Made by a program: the position numbers and the translations under genes
Part shown: in pieces, positions 23,671-33,534 of the stretch
How positions within the stretch are numbered: the first letter of the stretch is position 1
Layout of the letters: each line of letters starts with the position of its first letter
The notes under the pieces: model-generated
What the model was told of the DNA's origin: nothing
Database searches by the model: none
The model's input: only the letters and a program-made list of their open reading frames with translations
DNA from: Hemerocallis citrina
Lineage: Eukaryota > Streptophyta > Magnoliopsida > Asparagales > Asphodelaceae
Length of the DNA stretch: 64,000 nucleotides
Direction of reading: 5' to 3'
Assembly (NCBI GenBank): GCA_017893485.1
Contig: CM030362.1
Location: 184,844,175 to 184,908,174 of the forward strand

Positions 23671-25586
23671 TCACATCCCCCTTAGAATAGTTCTGTCCTC
23701 AGAACTACTCTAAGCAAAAGAAAATAAAATATAAAACTTACAAGTTAGTTTCAAAAATTTACTCTATCATTATTTTTATAGTTGGATTTAATTACTAAGA
23801 AAAACAAAAATAACATATAATTATAGTTCGAAGAGTAAAAGGTGAAAACTGACATGGCGAAAGTATAAGAAATCCAATTGAATACACCATTAATCCCCAA
23901 TCGTAAGAAAATATGAAGACTATTAACATAGAATAAAGAAGTCAAAAGTGAAGAGATAAAATCGAAATATAAAAAGGTTGATAACCATACAAACAACAAA
24001 GGAACACAAACTTTAAAGGTTATAAAACAAAATAGTTTTGGGAAAATAACCAGTCAAGACACATAGAAATACGAACAAATTTAGCTAAGAAAATATTAAT
24101 AACAATGAATGTAAAAGACATTTAATAATTAGTTAATGTTGACATTATAATCAATACTCGAAAAACACATTAAAAGGTAACGAGCAAAATAGACCAATAT
24201 ATATATATATGCAAGAAGACTTAAAAGGAGTTCATTAAATATTACAAAAGTAAGCGTCAAATCATTAATTAGGACGTGGAAACAAAAGCAAGTGAGAAAT
24301 CTAAAATGTTAAAGAATTGAAAAACGGTGGCAATAAATAGTAATTCACAAAAGAACGAAAACTTAGACCATAGTTGATGTACAAAATCTTAACATAAATG
24401 TAAAAAAAATTTAAATACAAAATAGAGTAAAATCAACTATACTATTTCAAATTGTATGGAAACATAAAATGTAATTGTATAAACAAAATGTCATAAAGAA
24501 AATATTTCTTTACCATTAGTTTCATTATATAAGTAAAAATTCCTGAAATATCAATTAGCAAATAGGTAGAAAATCTTGCCTCCTTAACATCAAGTTGCAT
24601 GTTTGCCTTCACACCATTGGGTTGCAGGTTGCCGTCTGGATATTCAGTTGCACATTTTGCCTCCCAGACATCCAGCTGCAATTTGCCTCCATTGATATCG
24701 AGTTGCATATTTGTCATCTCGACATTAGGTTGCACCGAAATGGTAAAATGGAAGATGTAACCATCTACACACACAGGGATATGGGACATTTAATTTTAGT
24801 ATGATGTTATGTTTTGAAGTTCGTGATATGAAAATAATATAAAAGTAAGAAATGGAGTTAAAAGTCACACAATGGAATATCAAAATAGATGTATAGATTA
24901 TAAATATCAAACACAATAGTACAAAATAGTAGTTGTGAAAATGATTTATAAAAGTAGGGAGAAAAACGGAATGAAATACATGCATAAGCACAATGCAAAT
25001 GTGAATGAGAAAATAAATATGCAGTGTAGGAAATTTACACAATAAATATTTCATAAAAATCTATAGTAACGTAGGAATTAAGTAAGCCTCTAACATATCG
25101 TTGAAGATCCACCGATGCCGATCGACGAACCAAGTGGGAATAAAAGAATGGATAGTACCGGAATTTAAGGAGAACAAGATAGGGAAGAAACAACTAGTAT
25201 GACACATAATATGAATCAACAAATGAAGATAAATGCAAGGCACAGAAAGTAATGAATGACACACAAGTTTAAATAAGAAGGGATCAACGAGGCAAGCAGA
25301 AATAAGAGATTGCTTGCACCGGAATCAAAAGAATATGGGTACAGAAAGAATAAATTTATATCGAATATGGAATCAACAAATCAGGACGACTGTAAGATAT
25401 GGAAGGAAACAAGAAATCAAAGAATTGAATATGAAGGGATCAAAATGAATGGGATAAGACTAGTGTCCAGATCGAGTTGATTATCAAATTGTTCATGTGA
25501 TTGTATGGCCTGTTTAATGTTGAATTAATTCTGAATGAGTTAAGCCTGTCTAATGTATTAGTCAAACTAATACATTAGCAAAACCT
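23671..25586 (-). other. Non-coding internal region of element D
   Basis: AT-rich, with no gag, protease, integrase or reverse transcriptase motif in any frame. It holds a (TA)n run near 24198-24212 and a 26-bp minisatellite at 24588-24740. A purine-biased stretch at about 25090-25460 echoes that of 22800-23240. Confidence 0.65.
24442..24789 (-). CDS. Small ORF with degenerate nonapeptide repeats in element D (doubtful)
   Basis: A 115-codon frame in the element's sense direction. Its middle is built on a roughly 26-27 bp tandem repeat (24588-24740), giving units such as NMQLDI, KLQLDV and NMQLDV spaced about nine residues apart. The frame starts MSHIPVCVDG and ends in a hydrophobic, Phe/Tyr-rich tail. 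It matches nothing I know. It could be a chance frame through a minisatellite. Confidence 0.2.
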   Translation of the reverse strand: MSHIPVCVDGYIFHFTISVQPNVEMTNMQLDINGGKLQLDVWEAKCATEYPDGNLQPNGVKANMQLDVKEARFSTYLLIDISGIFTYIMKLMVKKYFLYDILFIQLHFMFPYNLK

Positions 25587-25599
25587 GGCTCTGATACCA
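25587..25599 (-). other. Primer-binding site of element D
   Basis: The minus strand reads TGGTATCAGAGCC (tRNA-iMet type). It is separated from the right LTR by ten bases, more than the two seen in the TRIM and the inner copia. Confidence 0.85.
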
Positions 25600-25609
25600 C
25601 TAAAAACCT

Positions 25610-28600
25610 TATCACGCCCTGCTTTCCAAAAGGAATACGGAATATGAGTGTGTGACAAAGCCCAGCAAATGATTTTCATCATTCATAAGCTGTAGGATCG
25701 ACTCAACATCATAACAAGAAATATAACAAAAATATACTCAACCACGCATGCATTAATAGTTTATTAATCAACAGAAACATTTGAAACAAAATATAAATAT
25801 TCCAAATAATTTTTAGATCTGGATCAAAAGATAAAACTTCGGGACTACAAGCCCGTTACAAGTCTCAAGTAGCAACAGAAATAAATAACTTAAATACAAA
25901 ATAATTAAAGCAAGCTTTTTTCCAAGTGAAGCCTAGAAGGTTTGCTCACCAATTCCAGTAGACAACTCGTCTCCAAAGTTTGTATATAAAATAAAAAGGA
26001 AAATGGAGAAACAAGACAAACGCCTTTAGTGCAAGTTAGAGCCGCAAGTAGTACAAGCAAGGATATGAAAATGAATTTAAGAAAAATATGAAACAAGATT
26101 TAGAATCAAGAATGTATAACATGATATGATAGGGATGCAACTAGTAGTGAAGTTCAAGAGACTAGCTAGTAAGTAAGATAAGTCAAGTAACAAGATTGGG
26201 TAACAAGTAATAGTAGTGGAACAAGTGAAAAGTGAACATGTAATTATATCAAGCATCAAGTGACAAATATCGAGTAACAAGTATCAAGTAACAAGTATCA
26301 AGTGTGTACAAGTGACAAGTTAATCTTAAGTCTAATGTTTAATTCTATCTAGGTTGCACTTCAAGCATCCATCCTTTTACCGCATGGTTGCTACTTACAA
26401 ACAGTTACGTTTAGGCATAGTGGTGGATTTTATAGGGCAGTGTACTCAGGCATCAAGTATCAAGTAAGCAAGGTTCATGAATACAAAAATAATGTAACAA
26501 GTTCACAAACCAGTTCGTGAATGCACTAACAAGTTCAAGAACCAACCGTGGGTTCCTGAATGCACTAAAGATACAAAAAATTCATGAACTAAGTAATGGG
26601 TTCATGAATACGCTCAAGATACACAAATTTCATGAACCACGTACTGGGAAATACGGACCCCCTTCCGAGTATACTTACCTATATTGTCCACTACTATAGT
26701 CTTTCTTTTAAACCCCGGCTTGTTATTTATTATTATTATCAACCAAGCATGAAAGTATGCGAAAATAGGTCAACTAGACATTATCAAGAACATGGAAAAA
26801 GTCTAGGCTAGGTAGGATACATATTCAAGAGTCAAAAAGAAAGATTAAAGATATCAAGAATGACAAGAATTCCAATTCTGGACAGCATGACGTTGTTGCA
26901 CCAAAACTGCGATTTCCGTCGCTACAAGAATACAAATGTGGATCCGTCAGAATTTCTAGAAACTATACTCATGACCGCTTCTAATTCATATAAATAAGAT
27001 ACATAAAAGTTGTAGCATCAGGTGTCAAAACAGCAAACTACATAGGATTTGTGTTCAGCCAGAATTTGAAAAACTGAGTTTATACATATGAATCAAGTCT
27101 GAAACTTTATTAATTAATTCTAGGAAAATTAAGGAATGTTCTCTAGTGTTTATAGTATCTGCATGCAAAATTTCAAGTCATTATCTTACTGGTAGCATGG
27201 TTAAATTAATTGTAAAATAAAGTGATGCAGCAGTTTTTATGAATCTGCGATTCCAGACACAGCAGCTGTAAAACTGCGATAAATCACAAACCATAACTCG
27301 AAATTCAATTCTATCAAAAGGGTAGTAAACTAGACATCTGGGGATAAGTTTCATATTCAGGACTCTAGTCCAGATTCTGATGTTATCTGGGTTGAAACAG
27401 CAAGGAAAGACAGGAATAGCAGCAAACGAAGATATTTTTTGCATGATAAGCCTTATATTATTCATATGGGTCTAAATTAACATGTGATGAAAATCAAAGT
27501 GTAATAGATATCAACGAAATGTTGTGACTCTTGAGATAATTTGGTAAGGAATAAAATCATATCAACAAACGATGAGCCAAAGGGGAGTCACATTTACAAT
27601 CTACTTGCAGTATTTTCAAATAAACGCTTGTACTACACCAATAAATTGTACAAGAAGATACTTGCCTTGGGACGCAGATGACGAATCCGACGAAAGAATA
27701 ACGGGAATGGATCCCGGCACGGATCTCGATGACGATCAAGACCAAGGAAGATCGGACGGCTAGATCCAAAGCTTGATGATGATGATCGCAATCGACGATC
27801 GGACAGCCGAGATTCGATGATCAAGAATCCAGCAGTAAAACATCATACACAACAATCAGATCTGGTCCTTCCTTCCCACAAACAGCAACACCAAAATCAC
27901 GATCCTAAACACGATGGAATCGGACGGTCGGGATCAAAGCTGATGGAGATCATGATGATCAAGAGGAGATCGACGGCCCAAATCCAATTAAGCATGATGA
28001 TGATCATGATGATCGACGGCCCAAAATCAAAGATGAAAACCACTTCATCAACAGCAACCCATGGCAATGGCGTGCATTGGCTTGACTCCGACGATGGCAG
28101 ACAGGAAATCGGCACGGTGACACCGCTGGCTGATGGCATGACAAGAGGAGGGAGGCACTGTGGTTGCTGCTGTCGAGGCGTCGGGGTCACAGAGGAAGGA
28201 GCACTTGGACTGCGCTCGGGAGGCGAGGCACGACACAGGTGGCTGCGACGGCAGGATGGTGGAGACGAGGCACTGCAATTGCCACTGCTAGCCGCGACAA
28301 GGAAGAGGAAGGCAGGGTGTACAGAGCGTTGGGTTCACTGCTGGCTGCATCGCAACTGAGCGATGGAAGGAGGGTAAGAGAGTGGAGGGCACTGTAGTCG
28401 GGAGGAGGGCTAGCGAGAGAGTGGAAGATGAAGAGGCGGCACAGGGCGGTCCCGATGCTGGCAGAGCGGTGCGATAGGGGGGTCGCAAGCAGGGAGGCGC
28501 GGCAGAAGGGGAGCGCCGGGAGATAGGCAGCGCTGCAGGGCATCGCCAAAGGAGAGGATGCAGGAGGAGATGGGTGCAGGAGAGATGGGCATGAACAGGG

Positions 28601-29131
28601 TTGGCGCTGAGTACGGGGTTTGCACAGTAATAGGTAGGTTAGGGTTAGGTTAGGGTATAGAGTATTTATAGTATTATGGGTTTTGGGTTAATGTGTTTGA
28701 ATAGGGTATGATCCAATAAGCAAAAGGGTTTGGCTTTGGGTTTAAAATCCAATAGAAAAATAAAATAACTAATAAAATATATAATTTATAATAAAATATA
28801 ATTTGCATTACAATATAGAATTTATTTGAAATAACTACAAATACAGTTAGCACATAGAAATGTATTTTTAATAAACAGTCAAAATTAATAATAATAATAA
28901 TAGCAATCACATTATGTATCAAAGTCATAAAAATAATAAGATTCGTATTACAATATAAAAATTATTGCAAACTAGTTACAAATAAAATCATTGATTAAAA
29001 ATTAGGCTTTAATAGAATATCCAACAATACATTTTAACAAAATAAAGAATTTGAAAGCAGAAAAATAACTTACAAAAATCGAAATGCCGAAAATACACAG
29101 AAAATACGTATTTGCACAAACATGGGTTACA
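25610..29131 (-). repeat. Right LTR of element D (5' LTR in element sense)
   Basis: 3522-bp partner of 19160-22726. The first bases read TATCAC where the left copy has TGTCAC, a G-to-A change in the terminal dinucleotide. It ends GGGTTACA directly before CCCTC. Confidence 0.82.
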
Positions 29132-30120
29132 CCCTCTCTTTTGGGTCCTCACCTGGAATCCCCTCTCTTTTGGATCTAGGATTGATTAGATCCCTGATTT
29201 TGGGAGATGCGATTACGGCGTAATTGATGGGGCATCTGACGCAAACGGCGAGCGAATCACTAGGGCACGCCAATAGGCTAGTGCAAGGGCCATGGAGCTA
29301 TCTGGCCTGGACCAGCAGTCGAGTTGGCGTTGAGGCTAATCTGTTGCTTTGCAATTTGTGCCAGAATCATCGGTGGAGGTCAGTCACAATTTTTCCCATA
29401 TCGTGAGCCCTCCATTCTCAGGAATGTGTTGTTGGTCGTTTTCAAGAAGTAGATAACTCGTGGGAAAAGCGTTGACGTAACGGTAGCCTTAAACTACTGA
29501 GTTGTGGTGGAGGGAAAGTTGAAATGGTGTTCTGCGCGAGTTTAATGTATGGACTTTGTAGGCAATGTGTCCTGCGAGGATCTCAGAGCCGGTTGGAGCC
29601 AGGGTGCCAATCTCTTTCAGCTGGGACTTCCTGCCCACGTGGCCTTTTTCCATGTAAAATTTTGCAGAGCCCGATGAGTCGACACATGGCAGTAGTCATT
29701 CGATGGGCTGCTAGTCACAGAATTCGAAGGGACAGCACGTGCCGACGGTTTGAGAATCAGTTATACTTTATAAATTTGCCCCTCCCCCCCCCCCCCCCCC
29801 CCTCATCAGCGTTTTGAGGGGTTACTTTCTTTATCTCTGAAATCTCCCCCTCCTAGATTATAATTCCGGATATGTCGACCGTAGAGATCAGTAGTTTATC
29901 CTTTTCTGGTGACAGTGGTGGATCAGGAGCTAGCTCTTCATGAGGGGGATCAGATGTAGGTTCTTTGAGCCGATCCCCTTCTCGGGGGAGTGATTCTGAG
30001 AACTCGGGGTCGACAGGCAAGATCTCGCCAAAACTTGAGGTGGATAACATCGGAGTCTCCAACTCCGAGGGAGGGAATCTTAGCCGGGCCAAAATGGAGA
30101 CCAGGTCCAACGAGACCAGA
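29132..30120. other. Flank of element D, unrecognised; Ser-rich frame near its end
   Basis: Continues the sequence interrupted at 19159. It includes a 19-C run (29784-29802). From ATG 29872 a Ser/Gly-rich frame (MSTVEISSLSFSG) hits a stop after 23 codons, and a further open frame then runs to about 30198. This may be the start of a retroelement ORF. No domain is recognisable. Confidence 0.35.
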
Positions 30121-30407
30121 GTTGGTTTAGTGAAGGAAATTCGAGAGCCACCCGAGGCGTTGGTGGGTGGAGGTGACCAAGGGAGCGAAGGTCGATAAGT
30201 GGAAATCGGGGAGAGGTGTAAGATCCCGCAAAATAGTATATAACCATTTTGTACATTAGTCCGTGCACGATTGGGAGTTGGTTTAGTGAAGGAAATTCAA
30301 GAGCCATCCGAGGTGTCAGTTCGAGCGGTGGAAATTGGGGAGAGGTGTAAGATCCCTCTAAATAGTATAAAACTATTTTATACATTAGTCCGTGCATGAT
30401 TGAGAGT
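30121..30407 (+). repeat. Tandem duplication spanning polypurine tract and LTR start (family B)
   Basis: A 156-bp unit starting GTTGGTTTAGTGAAGG at 30121 is repeated from 30277. Each copy ends in a purine tract (GGGGAGAGG) followed by TGTAAGATCC, an LTR start, at 30217 and 30346. The first LTR start lasts only about 60 bp before the second copy begins. Confidence 0.75.
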
Positions 30408-32054
30408 TGAACGTATTAATAATTTTTTCTCAATTTTAATTGAGTAAAGTATTGAGACATATTATTTAATGTTTTGAACCCAACAATGGTATATTTGTTG
30501 AACCGGAGTTGGGATAATTTCTCAACTAAATTAAATGTTTATGTCAAATATAATTGAGACGAAACATATAGTGTTTCAATAATAATAAACTATTTTTTAT
30601 ATATATACGTACAAACATTTTCTTTTGAGTACGGGTATGCTTGTCTTGATACGTATAAATGTATCATGTACGCATTTGCCTTATATGTGTATGGGTGCAT
30701 GTATGAATATATGTATGTGTATGTATGTATAATTATTTATACTACCCTAACCCTAAACAACTAATTAAAACCCTAACTAAACTATGGGATTGTCATGATG
30801 GATTATAAGTTCCAAGGCAAACCCTCCTTCCCCTTCGAAATGCCTTGGCCGGTCCCCTCCACCTTCCATCTTATAAAGAACCTTAGGATTTCATGTCATT
30901 TTCTGTAATATCCTGATTTTTCATTTAATGAAAAATTATTTTATTTGGCACGTAGTGTGCACGTGCAATATTTTGGTTGAATTGAATCTTATAATTATTT
31001 TTATTGTGATATGTATAAACATTTAAATATATGTTTTCAAACTATTTTTATACAAAAGCCTTTTCTTTAAATGGATAGAAAGCCATATTTTAAGCCTTTT
31101 CTTAAAGCCCAAAATGTAAATTATTTATTTTAAAATAACTATTTTGGCCCATAAAACTAAAGCCCATGGATTAATTTATTTTAAAAGTATAACTTGTCAT
31201 GTAGAATATAATTTAAAAGTCTATTTTATTTTTTTTATGCAAAAATTAAATGTACAATTGTGGTCCTAGCTGCTTGCACGTGCACTACACGTACACGTGC
31301 AAGTGCACTTCCTTAGGCATGGCCGGGTACACTTCTTTTGGAGGGAGATTCAAAAGTTAAATGGTGATCATGGTGGTAGTTATTTAGATGTGGTTAGTTA
31401 TTGTAACTCCTACCCTCATCCTAGCCTTCCATCCTACAACCAACCAATTAATCCTAGCCCTCCATTCTAGTTGATTTTAGTATAAATACCCCCTCCCATG
31501 GCTAGTTGTTTTGTGCTTAATATCCCTTCCAAATCTATAGTCTAATTAGTAGTAGTTTGTGAGTTAAAAAGATTGAGTGGTGAGTGGGATTGTGCTTGCA
31601 TTCTACCAAGGAGGAGAACGGCCGGCTAGGAGCTTTCGGTGGTACTTGTTGAGCTTGTGCGCGCATCATCTAGGAGGAAGTGCATCTCATTTGCAAAGGA
31701 CTTAGTTGCTATTGTGTTTGTTCTCTCCATACAAGGTGGGTAAAATTCTCCATATTTCTAAAGTAGAAATGCTTGTTAGAATGAATGAATGATAGTGGGT
31801 TTAATTTTCTTTATTAGGAATCATGCTAGTACTATACTGAAAGATTGATGCAAAAAAAAAATTATTATTAAGGGTACACTCTTAATTGGAGAATTGACCT
31901 ATGAATTGATTGGAATGTGGGTGTAAATTGTATGTGATTGGATTAGTAAAAATCTAAGTTGGTATGGATTAATTATAACCATGAATGTGTAATTGGCTAA
32001 TAAAGAGATTAGTGGCATTAATTGTTGAGAAATGTCGAAAAGGAATCTTTCTGG

Positions 32055-32800
32055 TAAGTCGACTTAGGACCTTGTAAGTCGACTTATATGCTCATTTTAG
32101 TCGACTTGTGCTTTTATAAGTCAACTTCTTGCTTAATTTATTTACTTAAAATCATGGATGTTTTCCCCTGGACAGTCGACTTACTATAGTATAAGTCGAC
32201 TGGTACTGATGCCTTTTTATAAACTCGAATGTTCTACTCTTCTAAAAATACATGAGACTTTATAAAGATAATTTGGGAATTGTTGCATGGAATAAAATGT
32301 GATTTAAGAATGAAAGGTGTAATTAGAACTATGATTTTGACATGTGTATTTTTGGGGAAGTATACCTTGCAAAAGAACTGTAAATGAAGAAGATTAGTAT
32401 GGTAAAGATTGAAGTGACATTATGTGATAGATGAATTGTGAATATTCGTTAGTACTTCTTATTTTGAGAACAATGTGGTAACCAGAAAATGTGAATTATT
32501 CTTGTTAAAGAATAGCGTGACAAATTATGATATATGATTCCTTAATTTGAGATTTTAAACTGTTCAGTCGACCGAATGTGTGTAGCAGTCGACTGTATAG
32601 AACCTGAGAAATTACATAATTGAACTCTGCAAAACAGCCGACTGTGTTGAACGACAGTCGACTGCCCTGTGGATAATAATTGAAATTGGAATTCTGCGGA
32701 ACAGCCGACTGCCATGTGCAGCAGTCGACTCTTACGAGCGATTATTGAATAACTTATTTGACCGAACAAGTCGACTGGATGTGCTCCAAGTCGACTGTTC
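32055..32800. repeat. Array of paired AGTCGACT palindromes in family A LTR
   Basis: Centres lie at 32060/32080, 32102/32122, 32177/32197, 32569/32590, 32639/32659, 32706/32726 and 32772/32792. Two in each pair are 20 bp apart (once 21). Successive pairs in the second cluster begin about 46-50 bp after the previous pair ends. The spacers differ in sequence. Function is unknown; see findings. Confidence 0.85.
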
Positions 32801-33298
32801 AGAGTACTTTTGGTATATCAGAAATTCTATGATTTGCTATGAATCTTATGTTGATTTGGTTATGACAGTAGACTCTATTGTCTTTGCAAGAGTTCTTTTA
32901 TACAAGAAAGGAACTGAATCATTTAAATTGAATTATGTAAGTTATATAATTGTGGAACTATGGACATGAAAAAGAAAATCTATCATGATTATGAAAAATG
33001 AACTCATGAGCTGGGAATGCTCAGATTATGTTAGAATTTGTGAATTGGAATTGAAATGAAAGAGTAGCTAAGTCTCCCCCGGCATTTGGAAAGAAATGAA
33101 ATGAATATTGAAAAGAAAGACCAAGGTTGGTCATGTTGAAATGAATGAATAAGTCCGGTTTGGTGGAGAGGCTAACTCTAGAACTTTGATTTTGTTCATG
33201 ATTCTAATAAAAACTAAGGATTAGTAAATAGTGGAGATGTGATGAAAGTAGGAGAAAAACACGAGTGAGGGCCATCGGATTTGCGGCGGAGAGTACTT

Positions 33299-33534
33299 CA
33301 CAGGTTCTTCACGATGAGTCGTGACATGACGTGGATACGGCTCCAGGGTACCGTGGCGGCGGAGAGTATTTCACAGGTTCTTCACGATGTGTCATGACAT
33401 GATGTGGATACTGCTCCAGGGTACCGTCCCGGTGGTGACACTTGTGGGATGTTTGGTGACTGCATGAGGATCGTGTGCCATGAAGGAGGCTGAATTGCCA
33501 CAGGTTCTTCACGATGAGTCGTGACATGACGTGG
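33299..33534. repeat. Three 36-bp direct repeats in family A LTR
   Basis: Copies at 33299-33334, 33372-33407 and 33499-33534 contain CACGATGAGTCGTG, an imperfect inverted repeat with arms CACGA and TCGTG, then ACATGACGTGG. Related copies occur near 45890-46060 and, in reverse, near 39905-40075 and 62035-62275. Confidence 0.8.

Larger units (their letters stand above)
19160..29131 (-). mobile_element. Family D: large non-autonomous LTR retrotransposon (LARD-like)
   Basis: LTR-sized direct repeats lie at 19160-22726 and 25610-29131, roughly 3.5 kb each and perhaps 90% identical by eye. CCCTC occurs on both sides (19155-19159 and 29132-29136), a perfect 5-bp target duplication. The minus strand has a TGGTATCAGAGCC primer site at 25587-25599, ten bases inside the right LTR, which fixes minus orientation. 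The 2.9-kb internal region encodes no gag or pol motif, so the element needs help in trans. An internal block at 22727-23670 ends with an LTR-start-like TGTAATACCCC (minus strand) and a polypurine AAGGGGGAT. This means the true left LTR boundary is ambiguous, although the target duplication supports the 29131 end. Confidence 0.87.

Noticed and set aside
29224..29817. Two ORFs of 60 and 97 codons beyond element D, considered as a LINE ORF1 remnant
   Set aside because: No zinc knuckle, endonuclease or reverse transcriptase motif follows in any frame, so the LINE idea has no support.
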